A stretch of DNA of 64,000 nt, taken from Comamonas_C sp026954015 (GTDB lineage Bacteria; Pseudomonadota; Gammaproteobacteria; Burkholderiales; Burkholderiaceae_C). Below the pieces are notes generated by a model, which was not told the origin of the DNA, did no database searches, and saw only the letters and a list, made by a program, of their open reading frames with translations. Each line of letters begins with the position of its first letter. The stretch's first letter is position 1. A program made the position numbers and the translations under genes. The stretch spans positions 1-64,000 of the forward strand of contig JAPSFS010000014.1 of the NCBI GenBank assembly GCA_035063785.1, written 5' to 3'. Shown piece by piece: positions 17,931-26,178 of the stretch.

Positions 17931-18525
17931 CTGCATCCTCTCCGACCTCGTCCGCCTGGGCTGCAGGTTGCAGCACATCCTGCAGCAGGTCGCCCGCCGT
18001 GGCGTCTGCGGCAGCATCGTCGGGCAGCGCCGGCAGATCGCCAAGCGAGCGCAGCCCCAGGTCGTCCAGAAACTGCGCCGTCGTCGCGAGCAGCGCCGGG
18101 CGGCCGGCGGTTTCGCGGTGCCCCACGACCTCGACCCACCCGCGATCCTCAAGCTGCTTGATCGTCAGGCTGTTCACCGTGACGCCGCGGATATCTTCAA
18201 TATCGCCGCGCGTGACCGGCTGACGGTGCGCGATGATCGCCAGCGTCTCCAGCGTCGCGCGGCTGTAGCGCGCCGGCTTTTCCGGCACCAGCCGGTCCAG
18301 ATAGCGTCGCATCTGCGCGCGGCTTTGCATGCGCCAGCCCGATGCCACCTGGACGAGTTCGACGCCCCTGAGCGCCCAATCCTCCTGCAACTGCTCGAGC
18401 AGCGCCTTGATCGTATCGGCGCCGAGCGCGTCGTCGAACAACGCGCGCATCTCGCGCACCGCCAGCGGCTGCGGTGCGCAGATCAACGCGGTTTCAAGGA
18501 TCTTTTTGGCTTCTACCGAATTCAT
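17902..18525 (-). CDS. scpB: Segregation and condensation protein ScpB
   Basis: ScpB is the winged-helix (kleisin-interacting) subunit of the SMC-ScpAB condensin. The 207-residue protein begins NSVEAKKILETALICAPQPL and contains the two winged helices, including RYSRATLETLAIIAHRQPVTRGDIE and GRPALLATTAQFLDDLGL. An acidic tail (DEVGEDADDRAGRDDE) overlaps the start of rluB. ScpA and SMC are not adjacent. The 145 bases upstream carry no recognisable gene, and I see no clear promoter there. Confidence 0.94.
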   Translation of the reverse strand: MNSVEAKKILETALICAPQPLAVREMRALFDDALGADTIKALLEQLQEDWALRGVELVQVASGWRMQSRAQMRRYLDRLVPEKPARYSRATLETLAIIAHRQPVTRGDIEDIRGVTVNSLTIKQLEDRGWVEVVGHRETAGRPALLATTAQFLDDLGLRSLGDLPALPDDAAADATAGDLLQDVLQPAAQADEVGEDADDRAGRDDE

Positions 18526-18670
18526 GGTCGGATGCGTGGGACAGGGCTGCCGCCGGTACGGCCGAGCCCGTCGAACCAATGAAATGCAAGAGGCTAGAAA
18601 CGGCGGCCTCGAGCGTGAGGCTGCTTAAGCGCGCGAGCGCCATCGGCGCTGCCGCGCGATACATGTATTG

Positions 18671-19684
18671 CTACATATCTCCGTCCGGAGACTGCTTTTC
18701 ATTGTAGTGCAAGCCCCAGAAGTCCAGCGCATGCGCGAGGTCGGGTGGCAGCGGCGCCTGCCAGCGCATCGCCGCTCCGGTCACGGGATGCGCGAACGCA
18801 AGCGCGAACGCGTGCAGCGCCTGACGCTCCAACCCGGCTGCGGGCGCGCCACCGTAGAGCGCATCCGCCACCAGTGGATGACCGATCGACGCCAGATGCA
18901 CGCGGATCTGGTGCGTGCGCCCGGTATGCAGCGCGCAGCGCACGAGGCTCACGCGCCCATCGGTCGCCAGCCCCAGCACGTCGGTGCGGGCCGCCTTGCC
19001 TGGGTGGGTGGTGGTGTCCACCACCGCCATGCGCAGGCGGTTGCGAGGATCGCGCCCGACCGGCGCATCGATGCGGCGCACCTGTCCGCGGTCCCACCGC
19101 CCCCAGCACACCGCCACATAGCGGCGGCTCACCTCGCGCGCGGCGATCGCGCGGCCCAGGCCATCCATCGCGGCGCGGGTGCGCGCCACGACCATGAGCC
19201 CACTCGTGTCCTTGTCCAGCCGGTGCACGATGCCCGCGCGCGGCAGCAGCGCGGCCCCCGCGTCACGCGCCAGCAGCCCGTTGAGCAACGTGCCGCTCCA
19301 GTGGCCCGGCGCCGGGTGCACCACGAGGCCCGCGGGCTTGTCGAGCACCAGCAGATGCTCGTCTTCGTACACCACATCGAGCGCCAGCGCCTGCGGCCGA
19401 AACGCGAGACTCTGCGCCGTGGGCCGCATGCGCACAACCAGTACATCGCCCAGCCGCACGCGGTGCGCGGGCCTGGCGCCGATCTCTCCGTTGAGCCGCA
19501 CATCGCCCTGCTCGAGCAACCGCTGCAGATAGCTGCGGGAAAACTCGGGGACCAGCTGCACGAGCGCCTTGTCGAGGCGCTCGCCGTGCGCGTCAGAACC
19601 GACCTCGACACGACGCAACTCCTCCTGCTCGTCCGCGAGCGCCGTCTCTTCGTCGGCCTCGCGGTCCGCCGGCACCTGGGCCAT
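18671..19684 (-). CDS. rluD: 23S rRNA pseudouridine synthase RluD
   Basis: RluD makes pseudouridines 1911, 1915 and 1917 in helix 69 of 23S rRNA. The 337-residue protein has an S4 domain (ERLDKALVQLVPEFSRSYL) and the RluA-family catalytic motif GIVHRLDKDTSGLMV with its aspartate near residue 155. Further core motifs are GRTHQIRVHLA and GHPLVADALYG. The ATG at 19684 shares one base with the stop of the nlpD-like gene (TGATG), so the two are coupled. In many bacteria rluD lies opposite bamD; here it closes the surE-pcm-nlpD string instead. Confidence 0.93.
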   Translation of the reverse strand: MAQVPADREADEETALADEQEELRRVEVGSDAHGERLDKALVQLVPEFSRSYLQRLLEQGDVRLNGEIGARPAHRVRLGDVLVVRMRPTAQSLAFRPQALALDVVYEDEHLLVLDKPAGLVVHPAPGHWSGTLLNGLLARDAGAALLPRAGIVHRLDKDTSGLMVVARTRAAMDGLGRAIAAREVSRRYVAVCWGRWDRGQVRRIDAPVGRDPRNRLRMAVVDTTTHPGKAARTDVLGLATDGRVSLVRCALHTGRTHQIRVHLASIGHPLVADALYGGAPAAGLERQALHAFALAFAHPVTGAAMRWQAPLPPDLAHALDFWGLHYNEKQSPDGDM

Positions 19685-20610
19685 CAACGCGCGGGCAGGT
19701 AGCGTGCAGGATCGACCGGCTTGCCCTCGCGGCGGATCTCGAAGTGCAGCTTCACGCGATCGGCGTCGCTGCTGCCCATCTCCGCGATCTTCTGGCCGCG
19801 CTGCACGTTCTGGTCTTCCTTCACCAGCAGCTTCTGGTTGTGCGCGTAGGCCGTCAGGTAGGTCTTGTTGTGCTGCAGGATGATGAGGTTGCCGTAGCCG
19901 CGCAGCCCCGCGCCGGCATACACCACGCGCCCATCGGCGGCGGCGAGCACCGGGTCACCAGCCTTGCCCGCCAGATCGATGCCCTTGTTGCGCGGATCGT
20001 CGAACCCCGCGAGCACCGTACCCAGCGAGGGCCAGACGAATGCCATGTCGTGGGCTGCAGGCGCCGCAGCAGCGGCAGCAGGCGCAGTCGGCGCAACCGT
20101 GCCTGCAGGGGCGGCAGCGGGTGGTGTTGCCGCAGCCGTGGTGTGCGCGGCCGTGCCGGGTGTGACACCGCCGGAGGCCACGGGGCGCGTGACCACGCCT
20201 TTGTCCGCGGCCACCGTCGCCGCGGCGGTGGCCGCATCGGGAGGAGCGACACGCAGCACCTGACCGACCTCGATCACGTTCGGATCCACGATCTGGTTCC
20301 AGCGCGCAAGATCCTTCCACGCCTGCCCGTGGTCCAGGCCGATGCGGATCAGCGTGTCGCCGGGCTTCACACTGTAGTAGCCGGGCTTGCCCGCGTTTTC
20401 CGCACCGGGCAGGGGCGGCGTCGGCGCCGCAGCGGAGCTCGCCGCCGGCGCACCCGACCCGGCGTTGGCCGAGGTACCGAGACTCTCCACCGGGGCGTGG
20501 TTCACCGGCGTGCTGCAGCCGGCAAGCAACAGTGCCACCGCCACCGCGCCCATGCGCAGATCACCCAACCGCAATTGCCTCATACACGCATTCCACATGC
20601 TGTTCTTCAT
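19684..20610 (-). CDS. NlpD-like LysM lipoprotein with degenerate M23 domain
   Basis: The 308-residue protein has a lipobox (ALLLAGC), an Ala/Pro-rich stretch, a LysM peptidoglycan-binding domain (YSVKPGDTLIRIG to VIEVGQVLRV) and a C-terminal LytM/M23 domain. The metal ligands are degenerate. The first motif reads NKGID where active enzymes have HxGxD, and the last reads LHFEIR where they have HxH. This is the pattern of NlpD/EnvC-type factors, which activate cell-division amidases instead of cutting peptidoglycan themselves. It overlaps pcm by four bases, as nlpD does in the classic surE-pcm-nlpD order. Confidence 0.9.
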   Translation of the reverse strand: MKNSMWNACMRQLRLGDLRMGAVAVALLLAGCSTPVNHAPVESLGTSANAGSGAPAASSAAAPTPPLPGAENAGKPGYYSVKPGDTLIRIGLDHGQAWKDLARWNQIVDPNVIEVGQVLRVAPPDAATAAATVAADKGVVTRPVASGGVTPGTAAHTTAAATPPAAAPAGTVAPTAPAAAAAAPAAHDMAFVWPSLGTVLAGFDDPRNKGIDLAGKAGDPVLAAADGRVVYAGAGLRGYGNLIILQHNKTYLTAYAHNQKLLVKEDQNVQRGQKIAEMGSSDADRVKLHFEIRREGKPVDPARYLPAR

Positions 20611-21374
20611 GCTACGCCCGATTTTAGGGGGACGAAGTGCACCGATTCGAGCACGCGCTGGGTGTATCCCTGTTCCGTGCGATCGACGACCTGCAACACC
20701 TGCTGCCCCTGGGCACCCGCCACCGGCGCGACGAGCCGCCCCCCGACCGCGAGCTGCTCGCGCCACGCGGACGGCAACTGCGTGCCCCCCGCCGCGGCGA
20801 TGATGGCGGCGTAAGGCGCGCCCGCCTCGTAACCGAGCATGCCGTCCCCCAGGATCAGATGCACGTTGGCCAGGCGCAGCGGCCGCAGCCGGTCGCGCGC
20901 CCGCTCATGCATCGCGCGCAGACGCTCCATCGAATAGACCTCACTGGCCACGCGGGCCAGCACGGCTGCCTGGTAGCCGCAACCCGTGCCAATTTCGAGC
21001 ACGCGCGCCAGCCGCCCACCCGCCTGCACGCACGGCGCCTCCAACAGCAGCTGCACCATGCGGGCCACCACCGTCGGCTTGGAGATGGTCTGCCCCCAGC
21101 CGATCGGCAGGCTCGTGTCTTCGTACGCCTGCGTCACGAGCGCGGTGTCGACGAACAGGTGGCGCGGCACGCTGCCCATGGCGTCGAGTACCTGCGGATG
21201 CGAAATACCCGCCTGCGCAAGGCGGCGCACCATGCTGGCACGCACCGCAACCGAATCGAGCCCGACACCCCTGGGCTGCGGCGGCGCGCTTGCGACGGCC
21301 GGCTTCGCCGCCGGCGCCAACGGCGAATGCGTGCCCACGCACGCGGGAAACGATGGTTTGCGCGGTGCGGTCAT
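20607..21374 (-). CDS. pcm: Protein-L-isoaspartate O-methyltransferase
   Basis: Pcm methylates isoaspartyl residues so that damaged proteins can be repaired. The catalytic domain of the 255-residue protein contains GWGQTISKPTVVARM and the SAM-binding motif VLEIGTGCGYQAAVLA, with the downstream LILGDGMLGYEAGAPYAAI. It carries about 50 extra N-terminal residues rich in Ala and Pro compared with the roughly 208-residue E. coli enzyme, a common feature in Burkholderiales. ATGA overlaps join it to surE upstream and nlpD downstream. Confidence 0.94.
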   Translation of the reverse strand: MTAPRKPSFPACVGTHSPLAPAAKPAVASAPPQPRGVGLDSVAVRASMVRRLAQAGISHPQVLDAMGSVPRHLFVDTALVTQAYEDTSLPIGWGQTISKPTVVARMVQLLLEAPCVQAGGRLARVLEIGTGCGYQAAVLARVASEVYSMERLRAMHERARDRLRPLRLANVHLILGDGMLGYEAGAPYAAIIAAAGGTQLPSAWREQLAVGGRLVAPVAGAQGQQVLQVVDRTEQGYTQRVLESVHFVPLKSGVA

Positions 21375-22144
21375 GCGGCGTGGAGGGCACCGGCGAGCCG
21401 GGCCATGGTCTGCGACCAGTACCCCAGATGCTGGTGGTCGGTCATGTCCACCTGCAGCGGCGTGACAGCGACGTGCCCGTGCGCCGTCGCGTGGAAATCG
21501 GTCCCCTCGCTCGCATCGCGCGCTTCACCCGCTGCGCCTATCCAGTACATGGTCTCGCCGCGCGGGTTCTCCTGGCGGATCGCGCTCTGCGCCGCGTGCC
21601 GGCGCCCCAGCCGGCACAGCTTGGGCGGCTGCAGCGCCTGCAACGGCAGATTGGGAATGTTGATGTTGAGCAGCCACGGCTGGCCGCCCACGAGCCGCTC
21701 GCGCTGCATCTGCACGACCATTGCACGCACCGTGCTTGCGGCCGCATCGAGCTCGCCCCAACCCTTGTCCACCTGCGAGACGGCCAACGCGGGGATGCCG
21801 AACAGATAGCCTTCCATGGCCGCACCCACGGTACCCGAGTACAGCGTGTCGTCGCCCATGTTGGCGCCGTTGTTGATGCCGGAAATCACCAGATCGGGCC
21901 GATAGCCGAGCAGGCCGGTCAGCGCGATATGCACGCAGTCCGCGGGCGTACCGTTGACGTAACGGAAGCCGTTGGCCGCCTCGTGAACGTACAGCGGCGC
22001 GTTGAGCGTCAGGGCGTTGGACTTGGCGCTGTTGTTGTGCTCGGGCGCGACCACCTGCACCTGGGCGACCGACGCCAGCGCGGCGTGCAGCGCCACGATG
22101 CCGGGCGCCTGGTAGCCATCGTCGTTGCAGAGGAGGATATTCAT
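21371..22144 (-). CDS. surE: 5'/3'-nucleotidase SurE
   Basis: SurE is a metal-dependent phosphatase acting on nucleoside monophosphates and short polyphosphate, involved in survival under stress. The 257-residue protein opens with the catalytic NILLCNDDGYQAPG motif holding the DD metal ligands. It continues with APEHNNSAKSN and SGINNGANMGDDTLYSGTVGAAMEG. The ATG at 22144 puts the catalytic motif directly at the N terminus, as in all homologues. It is the first gene of the surE-pcm-nlpD-rluD string and diverges from the oxidoreductase gene across about 100 bases. Confidence 0.96.
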   Translation of the reverse strand: MNILLCNDDGYQAPGIVALHAALASVAQVQVVAPEHNNSAKSNALTLNAPLYVHEAANGFRYVNGTPADCVHIALTGLLGYRPDLVISGINNGANMGDDTLYSGTVGAAMEGYLFGIPALAVSQVDKGWGELDAAASTVRAMVVQMQRERLVGGQPWLLNINIPNLPLQALQPPKLCRLGRRHAAQSAIRQENPRGETMYWIGAAGEARDASEGTDFHATAHGHVAVTPLQVDMTDHQHLGYWSQTMARLAGALHAA

Positions 22145-22245
22145 CGCGCGCATGCAAAGCGGCCCATTGTAGGTGCGCACCCGCCTGCGAGGGCTGCGGC
22201 GCACGCGCTCTATCATGCGGTGTCTGTTGCGACCAAGGACCCCCG

Positions 22246-23226
22246 ATGCACGCCTGGCTTTGCCGCGAACTCACCGGCGTAGACGCTCTGCGCTGGACCG
22301 AACAGCCGACACCGCAGCCCGCGGCGGGTGAAGTGCTCATCGAAATCCGGGCGGCAAGCCTGAACTTCCCCGATCTGCTGATCGTGCAGGGCAAGTACCA
22401 ATTCAAGCCCCCGCTGCCGTTCGTGCCAGGGTCGGAATACGCGGGCGTGGTGCGCGAGCTCGGCGCGGGCGTCACCCACTTGCGGGTGGGGCAGCGCGTC
22501 GCCTGCCTGAACGGCACCGGGGGATTTGCCACACACACGACGGCACCGGCGCACCTGTGCTTTCCGCTGCCCGAGAGTTTCACGTTCGAGGACGCGGCGG
22601 CGTTTCTCATGATCTACGCCACCTCGCACCACGCGCTGCTGGACCGCGCCGCGCTGCGGGCGGGCGAGACGGTGTTGATCCTGGGCGCAGCCGGCGGCGT
22701 CGGCACGGCGGCGATCCAGATCGCCAAGGCGGTGGGCGCGCGCGTGATCGCGGCCGCATCGACCGTCGAGAAATGCGCGGTCTGCCGCGCCCAGGGCGCC
22801 GATGCGACGATCAACTACGGCACCGAGGATCTGCGCGGCGCGATCAAGGCGCTGACCGGCGGCAAGGGCCCGGACGTGATCTACGACCCCGTGGGGGGCA
22901 ATTTCACCGAAGCGGCGTTCCGCTCGATCGCCTGGCGCGGGCGTCACCTGATCGTCGGATTCGCAGCCGGAGACATCCCGCGCCTGCCGATGAATCTCAC
23001 GCTGCTCAAGGGTGCCTCCATCGTCGGCGTGTTCTGGGGCGACTTCGCCCGGCGCGAACCACAGGCCAACGCCGCCGCGCTGGCGTCGCTGGGCCAGTGG
23101 TATGCGCGCGGCACGATCAAGCCGGTCATAGACCACGTGCTGCCAATGGGCGAGCTGCCCGCCGCGTACGCGCGCATGGCGGCGCGCGACGTCAAGGGCA
23201 AGCTGGTGCTCGTCAATCCAGGGTAA
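22246..23226 (+). CDS. NADPH:quinone oxidoreductase family protein
   Basis: The 326-residue protein is a zinc-independent medium-chain dehydrogenase of the zeta-crystallin/Qor type. It has a GroES-like N terminus (GEVLIEIRAASLNFPDLLIVQG) and a Rossmann fold with ILGAAGGVGTAAIQIAK for NADPH binding. No cysteine-rich structural zinc loop is visible. Such enzymes reduce quinones or alpha,beta-unsaturated carbonyls; the substrate cannot be read from the sequence. It is transcribed away from surE and appears monocistronic. Confidence 0.85.
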   Translation: MHAWLCRELTGVDALRWTEQPTPQPAAGEVLIEIRAASLNFPDLLIVQGKYQFKPPLPFVPGSEYAGVVRELGAGVTHLRVGQRVACLNGTGGFATHTTAPAHLCFPLPESFTFEDAAAFLMIYATSHHALLDRAALRAGETVLILGAAGGVGTAAIQIAKAVGARVIAAASTVEKCAVCRAQGADATINYGTEDLRGAIKALTGGKGPDVIYDPVGGNFTEAAFRSIAWRGRHLIVGFAAGDIPRLPMNLTLLKGASIVGVFWGDFARREPQANAAALASLGQWYARGTIKPVIDHVLPMGELPAAYARMAARDVKGKLVLVNPG

Positions 23227-23290
23227 ACACTGCGCCCGGCCGGCCGATGTAACGACAAGAACCAAGAACAACCTTTACCACGCCTCCCGC

Positions 23291-24814
23291 ATGGCCACCC
23301 GATCCGTCTCCGAGTACGCCCGCGAAGCGCTGAAACAGATCGCCATTCGCAGGCTGCAGCCCACGCCGGACAACTACCAGGCGGTCTACGACGAAATCTC
23401 GGGTCGGGTCAGCCAACCGCCCTTCCCGATCGCGCGCCTGCGCCAGATCGCGCGCATCCTGCCCGGTCAGACCCCGGCGCAACGGCGCGTGCTCGAGCAG
23501 TTCTCCACGGCGGTGGACGCCCAGGACTGGAGCGCGCTGCAAAACGCGCTGGTCGCCTACGCCTCGCTGGGCATGACCCCTGTTTCCGCGTCGCCGCCCG
23601 AGGGCGAGGTCGCGATGGGCGCGCTCCCCACGGCCTTCGCCGAACGTCTGGCGCGACTCGTGGACAACATCCTGCCGGCGCTCGGCGAGGACGACACGCG
23701 CGTGCGCACGCTCGCAACCGAACTGACCCAGTGGCTGCGCCAGACCAGCCCCGAGACCGCCACCGCCGAAAAGTTACTCGACAATTTCAGCTACCGCCTG
23801 TCGTTTGCGAGCGAAGACCAGGCCGCGATCCGCGCCGGGCTGCTCACGCTGCTGCAACTGGTGTTCGACAACATCGCGGTGCTGAGCCCGGACGACACCT
23901 GGCTGCACGGCCAGGCCCAGGCCTTGCGCGAAGCCGCTACGCCCCCGCTGACACTGCGCCGCATTGACGAAGTGCAGATACGCCTGAAGGACGTGATCCT
24001 CAAGCAGCGCGAGTCACGAGAGCGCGCAGTGCAGGCACAGCAGCAGATGCGCACGCTGCTGGCAACGTTCATCGACCGCCTTGCCGAGATGGATGAAAGC
24101 AGCGCGAACTACCACGCGCAGCTCACCGATTGCGCCGAGCGCATCAGCCACGTGAGCAACGTGCAGGAGCTCGGACCGCTGCTGCAGGAAGTGATGCGCG
24201 CAACACATGACATGACGCAAAGCAGCCGCGCCATGCGCACCGAGCTGCATGACCTGCGCGAACGCGCCGACGCCTCGACCGCGGAGATCGAGCACCTGCG
24301 CGAGGAACTTGAGCGCACGAGCGCGCAGGCCCGTCACGACCCGCTGACCGGTTCGCTCAACCGCAAGGGCCTCGAAGAGGCGCTGGAACGCGAAGTCTCG
24401 CGCGCACGGCGCATCGACGCGCCCCTGTGCATCGCGCTGCTGGACATCGACAACTTCAAGCTGCTCAACGACCGGCTCGGGCACGCCGCCGGGGATGCCG
24501 CGCTCGTGCATCTGGTGAAAACCACGCGCAGTGTCATGCGCCCCCAGGATCAGCTTGCGCGCTTCGGCGGCGAGGAATTCGTGCTCGTGCTGCCCGACAC
24601 CTCGCTCGAACAGGGTGTGCAAGCGATGAAGCGGCTGCAACGCGAACTCACCACGCACTACTTCATGCAGGGGGAGGAGCGCACCCTCATCACCTTCAGC
24701 GCGGGCGTCGCGCAACTGGGCCACGACGAAAGCAGCAGCGCCGCCGTCAAGCGCGCCGACCAGGCAATGTACCTGGCCAAGCGCTCGGGCAAGAACCGCG
24801 TCGTCGCCGCCTGA
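23291..24814 (+). CDS. Diguanylate cyclase (GGDEF protein)
   Basis: This 507-residue protein makes cyclic di-GMP. The C-terminal 165 residues form a GGDEF domain with the active-site signature GGEEF near residue 430 and the RPQD inhibitory site exactly five residues before it, so both catalysis and product inhibition look intact. The N-terminal 340 residues are cytosolic, with no signal peptide or membrane segment. They include a helical region and a predicted coiled coil (LREELERTSAQARHDPLT) leading into the GGDEF domain. No known sensor domain is recognisable. It converges on a CBS gene. Confidence 0.9.
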   Translation: MATRSVSEYAREALKQIAIRRLQPTPDNYQAVYDEISGRVSQPPFPIARLRQIARILPGQTPAQRRVLEQFSTAVDAQDWSALQNALVAYASLGMTPVSASPPEGEVAMGALPTAFAERLARLVDNILPALGEDDTRVRTLATELTQWLRQTSPETATAEKLLDNFSYRLSFASEDQAAIRAGLLTLLQLVFDNIAVLSPDDTWLHGQAQALREAATPPLTLRRIDEVQIRLKDVILKQRESRERAVQAQQQMRTLLATFIDRLAEMDESSANYHAQLTDCAERISHVSNVQELGPLLQEVMRATHDMTQSSRAMRTELHDLRERADASTAEIEHLREELERTSAQARHDPLTGSLNRKGLEEALEREVSRARRIDAPLCIALLDIDNFKLLNDRLGHAAGDAALVHLVKTTRSVMRPQDQLARFGGEEFVLVLPDTSLEQGVQAMKRLQRELTTHYFMQGEERTLITFSAGVAQLGHDESSSAAVKRADQAMYLAKRSGKNRVVAA

Positions 24815-24815
24815 C

Positions 24816-24832
24816 GCGCACCATCAGTGCGC
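24816..24832. terminator. Short hairpin between convergent genes
   Basis: GCGCAC and GTGCGC form a perfect six-base stem around CATCA, just after the diguanylate cyclase stop and before the convergent CBS gene. There is no T-run, so intrinsic termination is doubtful. Confidence 0.3.
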
Positions 24833-24839
24833 CAGCGGC

Positions 24840-25277
24840 CTACCAGCCCCCGGTGATGTACTGCTCCATCTGCTCAATGACGAACTGCTGTTGCGAGATC
24901 ACGTGCTTGACGAGGTCACCGATCGAGACCAGACCGACGAGTCGCCCGTCCTCGACCACTGGCAGGTGGCGCAAGCGGTTTTCCGTCATCAGGGCCATGC
25001 ACTCTTCGGTGGATTGACCAGGGTGCACGAAGCGCACCGCGCGCGTCATGATCTCGCTCACCGGCGTATCTCCCGAGCTGCGCCCGAGCAGCACCACCTT
25101 GCGGGCGTAATCACGCTCGGTGAAGATGCCGGCGATCTTTTCGCCGTCCAGCACCATCAGCGCGCCTATGCCCTTTTCGGCCATCAGACGCAGCGCCTTG
25201 AGCACCGTGTCGGTGGGCGCGACGCAGTGCACCTGCGCGTTGTTCTTGGAGCGAAGAATTTCTGCGACCGTCGTCAT
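24840..25277 (-). CDS. Paired CBS-domain protein
   Basis: The 145-residue protein is made almost entirely of two CBS domains (VAPTDTVLKALRLMAEKGIG and FVHPGQSTEECMALMTENRL), the fold that binds AMP, ATP or related nucleotides as an energy-state sensor. No partner domain is fused. A strong GGGAGG six bases upstream fixes the ATG at 25277, eleven codons inside the longest frame. Stand-alone CBS pairs of this size are common in betaproteobacteria; the partner protein is unknown. Confidence 0.88.
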   Translation of the reverse strand: MTTVAEILRSKNNAQVHCVAPTDTVLKALRLMAEKGIGALMVLDGEKIAGIFTERDYARKVVLLGRSSGDTPVSEIMTRAVRFVHPGQSTEECMALMTENRLRHLPVVEDGRLVGLVSIGDLVKHVISQQQFVIEQMEQYITGGW

Positions 25278-25404
25278 GGCGAACCTCCCTTTGCGGCGAT
25301 GAACGAGCACACATTATCCCCATGCGAGCGCTAGCGAGGAACTACCGCAATCGGGCCTGGTCCCCAGGCTGGTTTCAAATGGAAAGCGGCGTAGATCCAT
25401 TGTT

Positions 25405-25428
25405 GGCAAGCGCGAGCAGCTATTGTTT
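25405..25428. repeat. Intergenic palindromic repeat, copy 2 (half copy)
   Basis: AAGCGCGAGCAGCTATTGTTT matches the right arm and tail of the repeat family. The left arm is missing. It lies in the 255-base gap between the divergent CBS and glutathione transferase genes, which otherwise shows only AT-rich sequence near 25430 that could hold a promoter. Confidence 0.5.
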
Positions 25429-25532
25429 CTATATTAATCATCCCCCCGTCACGCGAAGGCGCTTTCTGCTACGCTGGCACCCGTTCGCCCGCGCGGTGCG
25501 TGGACGCATTTTCAATATCAGGAATCCGTTCG

Positions 25533-26138
25533 ATGAAACTCTATTACTCCGCCGGCGCCTGCTCGCTGGCCGCACATATCGCTCTGGAAGAAGCCGGTCT
25601 GAAGTACGAGGCCATCTCCGCCCCGACCAAGACCAAGGTGTTGCCCGACGGCTCGGACTACCGCAAGGTCAATCCGCTGGGCTACGTGCCCTACCTGGTG
25701 CTGGATGACGGCACCGGCCTGCGCGAGTGCGCCATCGTCTGCCAGTACGTTGCCGACCAGGCGCCGGCCAAGGGGCTGATCCCCGCCTGCGGCACCATGG
25801 CGCGCTACGAGCTGCAGATGTGGATGCACTTCACCTCAACCGAAATCCACAAGAACTTCAGCCCCCTGTTCAGCCCCGCCATGCCCGAAGAAGGCAAGAA
25901 GCTCAGCAAGGACAAACTCGCCGAGCGGCTGAAATGGTTGGACGGGCAGCTCGCCGGCAAGCAGTACCTCATGGGCAATGGCTTCACCGTGGCGGACGCC
26001 TACCTGTTCGTCGTGACGGGCTGGACCAAGCCGATGAACATCGACCTCGCGCCCTTTCCGAACATCGTGGCCTGGCGCGAGCGCGTGGCAGCACGTCCGG
26101 CCGTGCAGGCGGCGATGAAGGCGGAAGGGTTGATCTGA
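25533..26138 (+). CDS. Glutathione S-transferase family protein
   Basis: The 201-residue protein has the thioredoxin-fold N terminus of beta-class bacterial transferases (KLYYSAGACSLAAHIALEEAG, with Tyr, Ser and Cys in the glutathione site). The conserved cis-proline turn is at NPLGYVPYLVL, and a helical C-terminal domain follows (GNGFTVADAYLFVV). Such enzymes conjugate or reduce electrophiles with glutathione; the substrate is not evident. AGGA precedes the ATG at 25533; the 11-codon extension in the same frame has no ribosome site. Confidence 0.9.
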   Translation: MKLYYSAGACSLAAHIALEEAGLKYEAISAPTKTKVLPDGSDYRKVNPLGYVPYLVLDDGTGLRECAIVCQYVADQAPAKGLIPACGTMARYELQMWMHFTSTEIHKNFSPLFSPAMPEEGKKLSKDKLAERLKWLDGQLAGKQYLMGNGFTVADAYLFVVTGWTKPMNIDLAPFPNIVAWRERVAARPAVQAAMKAEGLI

Positions 26139-26178
26139 CGCTGCACGCTCGCGCAGACAGCCGAGGCGTTCTGGCGCT

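Noticed and set aside
18490..18664. A roughly 56-residue minus-strand frame between rluD and scpB
   Set aside because: It has no ribosome site, overlaps the scpB start in another frame and matches nothing.
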